From Ursus arctos (taxonomy: Eukaryota; Chordata; Mammalia; Carnivora; Ursidae): a stretch of DNA of 64,000 bases. The first letter of the stretch is position 1, and every line of letters begins with the position of its first letter. The DNA lies in assembly GCF_023065955.2 (NCBI RefSeq), contig NW_026623100.1:69072727-69136726 (forward strand). The letters run 5' to 3'. Positions 33,180-45,240 of the stretch are shown here, one piece after another. The notes beneath the pieces were generated by a model. It saw nothing but the letters and a program-made list of their open reading frames with translations. It made no database searches and was not told the origin of the DNA. The position numbers and the translations under genes are program-made.

Positions 33180-33590
33180 AAACCATAAAGGTAGTCATTC
33201 CCTCAAACCTAATCATTGTTTTCATGAGAATTTATCCTAAAGAAATCATTCAACAGAAGCAAATTGTTTTATAAATCAACAGGTCTATTGAAAAGTAAGC
33301 TATAATAGTTTAAAAATAGAAGAAGGAAGAGCCAGAATCCCCAATACTAAACTTATACTTGATGGGATATGAGAGACTCATTAAAATCATACTAACTTGC
33401 CACATCAAAATGTTTACGTCACTGTTTTAATACAAGCAGACAATGAAATGTTTCTTTCACATAGAATATAATGCACATAAAAATGAAAGTAATTGCTTTA
33501 TTGGGATGATGAAATGACAGGTGATTTTTTAATTCAAACATTATCTTTAATATTGCTACATCACCTTCCAGTAATTAAAACATTTATACC
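33180..33590 (+). mobile_element. L1M/HAL1-like 3' remnant
   Basis: The segment contains gaatttatcctaaagaaatc, a degenerate 'aatagtttaaaaatagaag' and cattaaaatcatactaac, in the order of old L1 ORF2 3' regions. Diverged. Confidence 0.5.
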
Positions 33591-34055
33591 ATCTGCATGT
33601 GGGAAGCGAAACATACAATTTATCATTCATTCTGAAAAGATTGTCATTTCACAGAATTACTAGCATTTGTCATCTAGAATTTTCTATTAGGGTTGCATGT
33701 CCCCCTCTTCCCCAACTGTATTGATTTCTTCTTCAAAGGTCTTCCCCCAAAGCCTATCTTTCTCCTGCTCTCTCCAAACACATTTTCTCCAGAATTAAAC
33801 ATTCCCTTTGGTGCTCAGAGGGCTGGATTTCTGGGTATTGGGGATAGCCTACATCCACATCCATTCCCAGCAGTCATGATTTGCCATCTCTTCCCTAAAA
33901 TCCAGAAAATCCCTAAATTCTGGGGCACAAGAAATTGTGTTTGCACTGAGTCATACTTGAGGCAGGAGGTAAACAATAGTGTGAAGACACAACAATAAAT
34001 GTCCTCTAGGGTTGTAGGGTTGAGAATTAAATAAAATAATATATGTAAATTCTCA
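33591..34055. other. No recognised feature
   Basis: A 101-codon plus-strand frame (33693-33998) has no recognised domain; it appears to be chance. Confidence 0.4.
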
Positions 34056-34059
34056 GATT

Positions 34060-34300
34060 AAGAGAGATTGGCTCTGTAGTAAATTGCTTCAGGTCAAATT
34101 CTGACGGTTCATCTTATTGTGATATTGGGCAATTTATCTAAAATGTCTATGCCTCAGTTATTCTACCATGTGAAGGATGAGAAGAGGAGAGGAGGGGAGC
34201 TCCTACCACACAGAGGCATTATAAAGATTAGAGAATGGATGCACTTGCTTAGAACTGTCTTGGTATATTGCATTTACTCAGATGGGTTACCTATTTTCTC
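34060..34300 (+). mobile_element. MIR SINE
   Basis: Forward MIR-like order: tcaggtcaaattctgacggt, gatattgggcaatttatct, tatgcctcagttattctacc, then ggcattataaagattagag and aactgtcttggtatatt. Confidence 0.65.
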
Positions 34301-34379
34301 AGTAATTGTTATGAGGGTAGAAAGAGATTGTGTTTTCTTTTAAATATGGGTGAATTGTGTAGAACTGACCAGGTGTAAA

Positions 34380-35700
34380 ATTCCTCAACCTTCTTCCATC
34401 CCTTCTGTAAATGTCACCTGCATCTAGATGACAGGTGTCCTTGTTCTTCCTCGCTCCACCTGTGTTCTTGTCCCCATCTCTTCAAATCTTGACTATTAAC
34501 CTATAATTTTTCTCTTACATTTTCTTTATCTTCAGCCAGTCCCATTTTGATTAGCTTTCTACCCAAGCTTGTAAATATAGTCAAATCTCTAACATTCTCT
34601 GAAAAAAAAAATCTTTTCCAGATCATTTTTAAATCTACTCTTTCATTCTCCTTCAATTTTAAACTCATTTTCCAGTGATAGCCATCTGCTCTGTTACATT
34701 CAGGTTTCAATCTACCCTAAATGTTTCTGTCCAGACCATTCCATTGAAACTGCTCTAACTGAAGTCATCAATGAGCTTCATATCAGTAAAGAATATTTTT
34801 CATTACTTGTTAGATTTCTCTGGTAAATCTATTATAATCTTATGATTTATTTCTGTTGTTTATTTTCTTCAGTCTTTCGTTCTTATTACCTGTACCTCCT
34901 TGGCTTCTATAATTCTACCTACATCTTTCTATCTGCATTCACTACTCTACTACATTTTCATTTCCAGATTTCTCCTCCATCAACCACCAAGACTCGGCAT
35001 CCCCCAAGTTCTGAGCACTGCTCTTCTCTTTCACAAGAAATGCTCAATGGTCAACCTCAAGTAACTCTTGGTTTTACCTATGATGTTAAAATTGAAAACT
35101 TCCAAATCTATTTCTATCCTTGACCACTCCAAACATATCAGACTCAGAGTAAAATAGCACCCAGCCTGTACATATTGACAATAAACATTTGTGAAAAAAT
35201 AATAAAAATGCCTATTGGTCACAGCATTTCAATGTCCCAGACCTGCCCCAAAGGCTAAAATTAACCTCAGGAGAAATTCCAGAGAAGGAGCAAAACCTTC
35301 TCTGTATTACTAGTCTCTGTCATTAGCTACAACATACAGCCATTTACTCAAGTCAGGGATGGGGAAGTCATCAAAATTCTTCAATTCATCCCTTTTCCAT
35401 ATCATTCTCCTTCAAGCTATCAGCAAATATTGTTGATTTCACCCCCTGGGATTTCCCAAATCTATTCATCAGTTCCTGCCTAAAATATTGCAGTAAGGAG
35501 CCACCTATCAGTCTTGCCTGAAACTTTGCACTATCTGAAATCCACTCTGCCCTCCAGAAAATTTACCTAAAACACAACAAATGACTGTATCATGTATTTC
35601 TCTCTTTGCAGACCTTCAGTGGCCTTTGATTACTTACAGGATAATGTGCCAGATTTTCAACACACCATGCCCCTTCTACCATGTTTGCTCTTTGACTCAC
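34380..35700 (+). mobile_element. L2 LINE ORF2 remnant
   Basis: Long but decayed L2: ccattgaaactgctctaac, gaagtcatcaatgagcttc, attgaaaacttccaaatcta, cctaaaacacaacaaatgac, and ctttgcagaccttcagtgg all follow the L2 order. No frame survives. The stretch from about 35120 to 35330 is poorly matched and may hold other sequence. Confidence 0.55.
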
Positions 35701-35829
35701 CTTGCTATGAACTTTGCCATTTTTAAGACTTATTTTCTGTAGTACAACACACTAGATAATGAAAAGTCTCAGTTTGATAATATTCAGGCATTCACAAAAG
35801 CAAACACAAACTCTGTAGACTCAGAACTT

Positions 35830-37490
35830 TCCTTAAACAACAGCTTCAAATTAAAAAGACAGTTTTTAGATTATGACATCATAGGCAAAAAGTCACTGAA
35901 CACACAAGAAAAGAAGCATCATGAACAAGAGTAGACAGAAACAACAGATCATAGAATCAGACGTCCAAACACTTTAACTGTGGAACTATGAGACACTGAC
36001 TATAAAATAAGTATGTTAATATATTAAAAGGGAAATTTTAAATGTAAGAAAATATAAAATGCCAGGATTATTTTTTAAAAAAGCCAAATATGTCTTGTGG
36101 AAATAGAAAGTATAGTATTAGAAGTTTCAAAAAATCTATAATGGAAGGTTTAAAGGTAAATAGACATGATTGAGGAAGTAACTGATGAATTGGTCTAGAA
36201 TGTACCTTAAAAAGATGGGAAATATGAGGAAGAGGTTGTAAGACAAAGTGAGACTATCCATAATACATCTAATGTGATTCTAGAATGAGAATAGGTAAGT
36301 AATGAATAGAAGCTATATTTTAGGAGATAATAACTAAAAATTTTCTAGAACTATTAACAGTTAAAAATCAGTAGCTTCAGGAAAACCACACACCTATTTT
36401 ACACTATAGCAAACTACTACATATCAGAAACAAGGAGATGACTCTAGAAATAGCTATAGTAAAAATACATATTACTTACAGAGGAACAATTATTGGAATG
36501 GCAGCTGCTTTCTGAGCTGCAACAATGAAAACTGGAACACAGTGTAATAAAATATTCATTGTCTAATAGGCAATAACTGTCAATATAGAGTTGTGTTCAC
36601 AGCGAATGTATCTTTCAAGAATGAGATGTAATAAAGACAGTTTTTGACAAGAAAAAAGTGTGAATTTGCTACCAGCAGATCTTTTCACATACTATGGGTG
36701 GGAATGTAAATTGATACGACCAATTTAGAAAACAGTTTGGGATTACCCAGTCCAGTACACTTGGACATGGACATACCCTCACACCCAAGTTTTACTCCTA
36801 CACATGCTCCAGAGGAAAAACTCTCCTATATGTGCACTAAGAAAAATATACTAGAGGGGCGCCTGGGTGGCACAGTGGTTAAGCGTCTGCCTTCAGCTCA
36901 GGGCGTGATCCCAGCGTTATGGGATTGAGCCCCACATCAGGCTCCTCCGTTATGAGCCTGCTTCTTCCTCTCCCACTCCCCCTACTTGTGTTCCCTCTCT
37001 CACTGGCTGTCTCTATCTCTGTCGAATAAATAAATAAAATCTTTAAAAAAAAAAAAAAGAAAAATATACTAGAATATTCATAGTGAACACAATGTCAATA
37101 AGCATGATATTAAAATGGGTAACTATCATTATGATATATTAATACAGGGTAGCAAATGGGTAAATCACAAACTGAAACAAGGCACAGAATATATGTAGTA
37201 TGACTCATTTATATAAATTTTCAAACACATGGAAAGCTAAACAATAGAGTCAGAAATATATGGTAAAAAATAAGAAAAAGAAAAAAGAATAATAAAAATC
37301 AAGAATCTGATAAATACAAAAACAAGGACAATGTTACCTGAGTGGGGTAGAAAGCAATGGAATGGGAAGGAGTATACCATGGGCTTCAAGAGTCATGATC
37401 ATTTTTAAATGGAGAAAGGGATACATGAGTGCTTGCTATGTTGTTATCCTTTATATCGTACCTGATTTTTATAAATATTCATATGTATCC
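35830..37490 (+). mobile_element. L1M/HAL1-like element with a young SINE inserted
   Basis: ORF1-type sequence (gatgactctagaaatagcta, atttcaagaatgagatg-like blocks) is followed by ORF2 3'-type sequence (gtgggaatgtaaattgatac, gaaaaatatactagaatattc across the SINE) and a 3' end at about 37490. The SINE at 36856-37056 interrupts it. Confidence 0.6.
36856..37056 (+). mobile_element. Young SINEC copy, bear-like subfamily
   Basis: Head ggggcgcctgggtggcacag, gcgttatgggattgagcccc, ctcactggctgtctctatct and an (AAATA)n tail with poly(A). A perfect 17-base target-site duplication, aagaaaaatatactaga, lies at 36839-36855 and 37057-37073. Little divergence is visible, so the copy is recent. Confidence 0.98.
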
Positions 37491-37589
37491 ACCCAATATT
37501 TAATTTGAAAAGTTAAAGTGTAGGAAAGGCATCCAATCCACACTCTGAGTTTTCTTCCAAATTGCCGGTACACAGCTTGTCCTAATTGG

Positions 37590-37890
37590 AATACTGCTCT
37601 CTCCTATTTTTGCCTGGCTAACACTTGTAATTACCGTTACTCTCAAAACCTTTCTATCAAACCCATGGTGGATCTCAGGACTGCCTTCCTCTACCCTTCC
37701 CCCCAATACATATACACACACCTTCCTTCGTTCTCTATGACTGCAAACCAGTCTTTATCATGTTTTACATAATATGCTGAAGACACTTTACTTCCCTCTC
37801 CCCAACACATTGCAAGTTCCTATAAAGTGGGCATTTTCTCTTATTTTGCACACCCAGTGTCTGGTTCATAGTAGATGGTCAATGAAAATT
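37590..37890 (+). mobile_element. L2 LINE 3' end
   Basis: Landmarks: tttttgcctggctaacactt, cattgcaagttcctataaag, cacccagtgtctggttcat and agtagatggtcaatgaaa, which is the classic L2 terminal order. Confidence 0.7.
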
Positions 37891-39650
37891 ACATGGATTG
37901 TCACTTGGAAGTAGAGTTATGTCCTTATATCCACCAGAGTCATTCTGGAGGAGGCGGAAACTGAACAAGGTCAGAAAGGAGAAAGAAGAGGAGAAAGAGG
38001 AATTTAAAAGCTGAAATGACTAGGAATTCCATCAGGATTACAAAATATTCTGGTGGTACTTCTATAACTATGGCCAGAAGTTCTTACTGCCCCAGTAATA
38101 TGCATGTATCTCTGCTTCCAAGTCTTGCTTCAGTCCTTCTTTCTCTTGGTATGTGGAATGCCTCCCTTTGCTCATCTTACATTCATACCCAACTCATGTA
38201 TTAAAAAACTTGATCCTAGAAAAATAACTTTCCTCATTCATCTCCAGTGCTTAGGAATTATTTAATTAAATTATAAATCATTGATTGAGCTGGTGACTAG
38301 CTGGTCACTTTACACTTTCAAGACTCCTGTTACCCTTGGAAAGATAAATAGCCTTGAGGTAAGTAAGCAATTTGGGGCCTGACTTCCGTAAGATTTTTTT
38401 TTTTTTTTCAAGGAAAATGTTTGTCACCTAAGAAAACACATCAAGAATAACTTTCGCAATGGATGAGGGATAAACAAATGTCCAAGATTCCTAGAACCAA
38501 TTCTCATGGAAACTAAAAGAATACCCTTGTCAGAATCAGCAATAGACATTTCCACAGTAATGTTCTCCAGGGGATATTGTCCCTCAGGATCAAAGAGGTT
38601 TTATTGAGCTTCTAATATGCATTTGACTCAAAGAAACTAAGGAAACAGTGCTTTGTCTTAACTTTTATGATTCAAAAAATATTTTATGCGAAAACAGTAA
38701 AATACCCATATGGCAGTAAATAATACAAAGAAGCTATTCCACTCAATTACAAATATTACTGAACATTTATGACATACATACATATAACATTCTTCTAGGC
38801 ATGGGACACAACAAGAATGAATTATGTTTTGAAATCTATTTTTCCAGATATTTTGAACAGCCATCAAGGCTTCTCTATTTTCACAGCCTCTAAGAACCTA
38901 GAATGGTGCTTTAAACAGATTCCATGCTCAATCAAGGTATGTTTGAGAGGATCATAGCAGCTATGTATATGTAAGAAAAGTTGGTGAATAGTTTGTAGTA
39001 TTATAATACCTCAGCGTTTTTGGAATTTCATATATATTTTATGTGTATTTATTTTAAGTGGATTCTACTATTGCCTCCATGGTGGTACTGTCCACTCTCT
39101 ACTCAACTCAGACTGCTTCCATTAGCCTGAATCAAATGTCGCTAGACATGATTTTGGTCTGAATTAGCATGAAGTAGGGTATCAGCTGAAATGGCCCCAT
39201 GAACACTCATCCATTGTCCACCACCAACCATGTCTGGATCACTATCTAAAGAATTGCCTGAGAACTAAAGGGACCAAATGTAGAAAAAACAGAAGGGTGG
39301 AGAGTAGGATAACTTTCCTCTGGCTTCCTCAGAATGCCTAAGGTTTAGAGGAAAATCACAACGGGATCCTTGAGCTCTCCATCATCTTTACTACAGTAAA
39401 TACAAGCCCCTATTTCCTTCCTGTCTGAGGACTCATGTAGCTTATGCCTCCCCTTACTGTCAGCCATTTCAGTTCCCCAATAAATGACGGTCGGATTCTC
39501 TTTTATAATTCTTTCCTTTCTTACTACTCCCAGGAGATAAAACTGGTTTATTATATCTTCAAAGATCTTGCTTCTCAGAAACTCAATATTCTTCTTTCAG
39601 CCCCTGTCTTTTGGCTTCATGCTCTCTTCCATCAGTGATGAAAAAATAAA
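37891..39650. other. No recognised gene or repeat
   Basis: Unique-looking sequence with one T tract at about 38395-38409. Open frames up to 69 codons have no recognised domain. Confidence 0.4.
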
Positions 39651-39654
39651 CAAA

Positions 39655-39835
39655 GGGCCAGGCATCTTTGTATATGTACCATGAGGGCCGGGCAAGAGCT
39701 AGTAGCTTATAGACATGATCTAATATAATCCTCAGAACACTGAATCAACTGTTATTATTCTCCTTATTTGCAGACAGGAGATTAAGTGGATTGCCCAAGC
39801 AATTCTGAATTAAACCAACCATTCAAACTTTCAAC
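39655..39835 (-). mobile_element. MIR SINE, reverse orientation
   Basis: Reversed MIR order: tataatcctcagaacactg, gttattattctccttatttg, cagacaggagattaagtgg, attgcccaagcaattctg. Confidence 0.65.
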
Positions 39836-40410
39836 CAAATTGTATCAAACGCAACCTTGTGTTGTTTACACTAAACCTACCAAAACCCCTTGTTTTTCAA
39901 GGAAAGAGGAAATAGTACCAGTGTTGAGTAAGGGAGATTGAACTCCCTTAAAGAAAGCTTATAGAATTTTATTGTGAGAACTTTGCCAGGGAATATTTTA
40001 TATTCCCTATGAATATCTGAATATAAATATTTTGTAGGAAAAGAAGTTTTTTGTGTGTATGCATACATGTAAAGTATTGACCCTTTTATACAATAAAGAA
40101 TTTGAAAATATTTGTGGTTTTTTGGGCAGATTTTAAGATTTTCATTGTTCTCACATCCTTAGGAGAGAATGCTCTCTGCAGTGTTCATTTCTTTAGTAAT
40201 CCTCAAAAGAAACATAAAATGTGACCTATACTTCCTTAGCCAAAACTAAATATATTTTCTGCCACCCTGAGCTGAGTAGTCCTTATGCTAACTCTTGGAA
40301 AGGAATGGCCTGTTTCCTCTCAATTCCATCTGGATCTTTCTATTCAGCTTAGATTAATGGATTCAGCTAATGAGTCACCCTGTCAGTGTCTAGTTGTTTA
40401 ACACTGGAGT
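39836..40410. other. No recognised feature
   Basis: Unique-looking sequence. Confidence 0.4.
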
Positions 40411-40411
40411 T

Positions 40412-40437
40412 AAAAAAAAAAAAAAAAAAAAAAAAAA
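40412..40437. repeat. (A)26 homopolymer
   Basis: Twenty-six uninterrupted A residues without a recognised retroposon body upstream. Confidence 0.95.
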
Positions 40438-41734
40438 CCTTCCACCTCTCCTTACAGCGATTACATTTCTTAGCTAAAGAAAACATTCAAGAAGAATATA
40501 TAAAGTTTTGAAAAAATACATTTGCCTCTTTCCAAATAACAGTAGGGGTATTTTATAAGGTGTAATTCCAAAATGGCCACATTTGGATGAGTTCAAATAC
40601 AGCAGGGTACCTACAAATTGGATTTGGCATTTATTACAGCAGTGGAAAGAGATATTATGACCTTTCCTTTACATACTTGGCTGCCCATTGCATTACACAT
40701 GTGATTAATGTGTGAGTGTACATGTGGGTGTGTGGGTTTACCAACCCCGCCTGTTTCCTTTCTGGAACACAATGGGTGATGATCATGAGTATTTACAGAC
40801 TACAAGAAATTAGAACCCCTAAAATACAGGAATCCCAACTTTATGCTCTTCTTTTTCCTGTAATTGGTTTCCTGAAGTATTAGACTTACAGTGAAAGAAA
40901 AGGAGGAACAGGACACTTCTGAGTGCCTCTGATTCACAGGAATAGCTCATTTATGTTGGTTGTAATTATGTCATTACAGGTGGTGAACCAGAGAAAAAGA
41001 AGGGAAAGGCAGGATCAGAAGAGCCACAAACAACATTTTAGGATAGATATAATGGTGAGTACAGGTGATGACCTAGAAATAAGGACATCTGGGAGAAAAG
41101 GTCACAATGAGGCACTGAGACAAACTGGAGACAGATGTGGCACAGATAAAAGAAAGGTGTATTTTACAAAGCCTCAGGTACCTGGAAACAAAATCCCAGT
41201 TTATGGCATTTGAGAATGCATGGTATATATAACAAGATGGGAAGCCCAGGACATTAATCTGAAGCACTTTCAAGAACATTCAAGACTAAAAGTCTCAGCA
41301 GTTTTAATAAATGTTACATGTGTTAGGTTAAGATGTTCAGATTCAATTTTTGGAAGTACTGAATGGTTAAAATATAATAACTTGCATCTCCTAAAGAAGA
41401 AGTACGGAGAATAAGCCTGGGATACACTCACCAGAAGGATGTCTGAACTCATTCATCTTTAGATATGACCCTGGGAAAACTATTTCCAACAGAAGAAACA
41501 TATTTCCTAAGAGACTAATCAGCTCCAGGGAGTCTAGACTAACACTGACTTGGAAAGAAAGACACCATGACAATTGTTTTCCACAGGCTTGAAAGTGGAG
41601 AAAAGCCTTGGATGTTTAATACTTCGAGGGGCTCCTCTGGTGGTGGGAAATGCAGTGGATGACTTAAAAAAAATATATGATGTTGTTTACATAAGCCTTA
41701 TATCAGGAAAAGTGTAATCTTATTAAAAAATATT
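40438..41734. other. Repeat-free stretch with exon-like signals
   Basis: No repeats recognised. A segment at 40980-41054 has a good acceptor before it and a good donor after it. Another acceptor-like ttgttttccacag ends at about 41585. Frames on either side do not join in a consistent coding phase. Confidence 0.35.
40980..41054 (+). other. Candidate 75-base internal exon
   Basis: Upstream is tgtaattatgtcattacag (acceptor AG at 40978-40979). Downstream is ATG|gtgagtac (donor GT at 41055-41056), a near-consensus 5' splice site. The 25 codons between are open in one frame but resemble no known protein. It may be a non-coding exon or a chance pair of sites. Confidence 0.2.
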
Positions 41735-41884
41735 AAAAATCAATATGATATTTATCTATTCAAACAGCTGAATGACCCATTTGATCATAAATTATTCATT
41801 TTATGTATTGTTTAATCCAGTATGCTAAAATTTTGTTTAGAATATCTGCATCTATATCATAAAGAATATTGGTCAGAATATTTT

Positions 41885-42895
41885 TTTTTCTTATTATTTT
41901 TTCATCATGATAAGTGTGCTCTTTAATTGTCATCACCTATTTTACCCATCCCCCACCAATCTCTCCTCTGGTAACCATCAGTTTGTTCTCTATAGTTAAA
42001 TGTCTGTTTCTTGGTTTGTCTTTTTTTTTTCCTTTGATCATTTCTTTTGTTTTTCTTTTATTTGTTTTTCTCGGACTTATTTTGCTTAGCATTATACTCC
42101 GTAGCTCTATCCATGTTGTTGCAAAAGGCAAGGTTTCATTCTCTTTTATGGCTGAAAAATATAGTCCATTGTATGTATGTGTGTGAATATATACACCACA
42201 TCTTCTTTATCCATTCATCTATCAATGGACACTGAGGCCGTTTCCATAACTTGGCTATTGTAGATAATGCTGCTATAAACATAGAGGTGCATGTATCCCT
42301 TTGAGTTACTATTTTTGTATTCTTTAGGTAAATACCTAATAGTGAAATTGCTGGATCTCAGGGTAGTTCTATTTTTAACTTTTTGAGGAAACTTCACACT
42401 GTTCTCCAGAGTGGCTGCACCAGTTTGCATTTCCATCAACAGTGCAAGAGGGATCCCCTTTCTCCACATCCTCACCAACACTTATTATTTCTTGTGTTGT
42501 GGATGTTAGCCATTCAGACAGATGTGAGGTGATCTTTCATTGTGGTTTTAATTTTCATTTCCCTCATGATAAGTGATCGTTGGACATCTTTTCATGTATC
42601 TGTTGGACAACTGTATGTCTTCTTTGGAGAAATGTCCAGTCGTGCCTTCTGTCCATTTTTGTTGGATTATCTGGTTTTTTGGCTGTTGAGTTGCATGGTT
42701 CTTTATATATTTTGGATACTAACCCTTTATTGGATATATCATTTGCAAATATCTCCTCCCATTCAGGTTACCTTTTAGTTTTGATTATTCCATTAGCTGT
42801 GCAGAGGCTTTTTATTTTGATGTGGTCCCAATAGTTTATTTTTGCTTTGATTTCCCTTGCCTCAAGAGACATATCTAGAAAAATGTTGCTATAGC
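41885..42895 (-). mobile_element. Carnivore-type L1 3' end, nested in the L1M
   Basis: A 5'-truncated young L1 in reverse, with landmarks ccatcagtttgttctctat, ctggatctcagggtagttc, gagtggctgcaccagtttg, tggatactaaccctttattg and catatctagaaaaatgttgc. ORF2 is not intact. Approximate matching flanks (ggtcagaatattttt and ggttaattttctt) mark the target inside the older L1M. Confidence 0.85.
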
Positions 42896-43917
42896 CTGAA
42901 GGTTAATTTTCTTGTAATATCTTTGTCTAATTTTTTCATCAGGGTAATACTGGCCTCAAAACATAAGAAGTACTCTTTCTTCTTCAATTTTTTGGATGAG
43001 TTTTTTGTAGAATTGGCAGTATTTCTTCCTTAATTGATCAGTAGAATTCACCAGTGAACCCATCTGGGTGTAGAATTTTCTATGTGGGAAGATTTTTCAC
43101 TAGAAATCACATTACTGTGGCTGATATAGAGTTATTACATTTCTTTTTAAATTAGGTTTTCTAGTTTGAGTCATTCAAAGAATTTGTCCATTTTTTCTAG
43201 TTGTAGAGATCAGCATAAAGTTATTCAAAATATTATCTTACTAACATTTTAATATGTGTAGAATGTATATCAATGTCACCTTTCTCAATTCCAACACTGA
43301 CAATTTTGTATCTTTCATTTATTTTTCTGATTAGTCAGGTTAAAGATTTGTCAATTTCTTAAAATCTTTTCAAAGACCAAAAATATCATTTGATTTTAAT
43401 GTCTTTCTCTATATTTTTCCATCTTTCTAGTATACTGATTTCTGCTCTGATATTTATCCTTTCTTTTACTTAGTTTGTGCTTAATTTGCTCTTGATTTTC
43501 TAGTTTCTTAGGGTGAGCTGAGGTCATTGGCTCGATACAATTCTTGTTTTCCAACATAGGCATTAATGTGGTAAATTTCCCTCTGCTTCAGCTTTATCCC
43601 ATAAATTTTGATATGTTGTGTTTTCATTTGCATCCAGGACAAAATTTTAATTTCTTTTTTGTTTCTTTTTTGACATGGGTTATACAGAAGCATGGTATTC
43701 AGCAGAGATCTTCCTATTTTGTATTTCTAATTTAGTTCCCTTGTAGTCAGAGATCATATTTTTGAAAAAAAAAAAAAAAACTTACTGAGACCTACTTTAA
43801 GGCCTGAATATGTTTTTTTCCTGGTAAATGTCCCATATGAACTTGAAAAAAAGGTGTGTCTTTTGCCATTGTTAGGTGGAGTGCTCTATTAATATCAAAA
43901 TTCAGGTTGGTTCACTT

Positions 43918-44490
43918 TGATGATTGATTTATTTTCTGTGTCAACTTGATTGGGCTAAAAGATGCCTAGAAAGCTAGTAAAACATTATTTCTAGGTGTGT
44001 CTGTGAGGGTTTTTTCTAGAAGAGGTTAGTATTTAATCAGTAGATTCAAATTTCTAGAAGAGGTTAGTATTTAAGTCTAAATCTAGTATTTAAATTTAAA
44101 TCAGTAGACTGAGTAATGATTACCTTCACCAATATGGGAGAGCATCATCCAATCTGTCAAAAGTCTGAATAGAACAAAAAGACAGAGGAGTAATGAATTT
44201 GATTCCTGCTTGAGTGCCTAATTCTGCCCTTGGACATCAGCACTTGTGGTTCTTGGAATCAAACTAGAACTTATACCATTAACTCCCTGGTGCTTAGGCC
44301 TTTGGGTTGGACTGAACCTGCACCATCAGGTTTCCTGGGCTTCCATATTGAAGATGGTAGATCATGGGACTTGTCACCCTCCAAAATCATGTGAGCCAAC
44401 CTGTCACAATGTTTCTTTCTATGTATCTCTTCATAGATATTCTACTGGTTCTATTTCTCTAGAGAATCTCTAGAGAATCCTAATTAACAC
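43918..44490 (+). mobile_element. LTR-like interspersed repeat nested in the L1M
   Basis: A roughly 570-base unit whose start (tctgtgtcaacttgattggg), middle (catcatccaatctgtcaaaa, tgaatagaacaaaaagacag) and end (atgtgagccaacctgtcac, ttctatttctctagagaatc) match a common mammalian repeat that I cannot name confidently. L1M sequence continues directly on both sides. An internal 24-base direct repeat is present. Confidence 0.65.
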
Positions 44491-44938
44491 AATTGTGTTA
44501 TTCAAGTCTTTTATATACTTTATGGTATTCTTTTTACTTGTTTTATCTACTATTGAGGTAGGAGTATTGAAGTATCTGAATATAATTGTGGTTTGTCTAT
44601 TTGTTTTCCAGTTATATCAAGTTTGCATGTGTATTTTGAAGCTCAGTTATTTAGAATGTAAATGTTTGGGATTGTGATGACTTCTTGATGAATTGACTTT
44701 TCATCATTATGAAGTAACCTTCTGTTTCCCTAATAATATATTGTTTCTCTGCAATCAACTTCATGGGACCTTAATATAGCCACTCTATCTTTATTTTCAT
44801 TAATGTTAGCATTGCTATAACTTTTTCTCTCCTTTTATTTTCAACTTACTTATGTCATTATATTTAAAGTGCATTTCTTTTGGGCCTTGCTTTCTTATTC
44901 AAACTTATAATGTCTCCCTTTTTATTGGGATTATTTTT

Positions 44939-44977
<39 letters not shown>

Positions 44978-45147
44978 TTTTAGAGAAAGTGAGCATGAGT
45001 GGGAGTGGCAGAGGGAGAAGGAGAGAGAATCTTAAGCAGACTCCATGCTGAGCACAGAGACCAATGCAGGGCTTGATCTCATAACCCTGAGATCACAACC
45101 TAAGCCCAAGAGTTGGACGCTTAACTGACTGCCCCACCCAGGCACCC
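44939..45147 (-). mobile_element. SINEC copy, reverse orientation, nested in the L1M
   Basis: Begins with (TTTA)n at the tail side and ends gactgccccacccaggcaccc at the head side. An 18-base target-site duplication, tttattgggattattttt, flanks it at 44921-44938 and 45148-45165. Confidence 0.97.
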
Positions 45148-45240
45148 TTTATTGGGATTATTTTTAAACCATTTACATTTAACATGATTTTGAAATGGTG
45201 AGGTTTAAGTCCAATACCTTGAAAACCACTGTTTCATAAA

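Larger units (their letters stand above)
41735..45240 (-). mobile_element. Old L1M with three nested insertions
   Basis: Minus-strand L1M sequence occurs in three blocks: 41735-41882, 42900-43915 and 44491-45240. Their order matches ORF2 read backwards: atcataaagaatattggtca, tcagggtaatactggcctca, caaagaccaaaaatatcatt, then ttattcaagtctttta and tgaagtatctgaatataatt, ending in the upstream accatttacatttaacatg part. The blocks are separated by a younger L1, an LTR-like repeat and a SINE. Confidence 0.8.

Noticed and set aside
41586..41670. Zinc-finger-linker-like 'SGEKPW' translation
   Set aside because: A single short match with no Cys/His pairs around it; chance.
42542..42834. Plus-strand hydrophobic frames at 42.5-42.8 kb
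   Set aside because: Antisense translation of the reverse-oriented L1 3' region.
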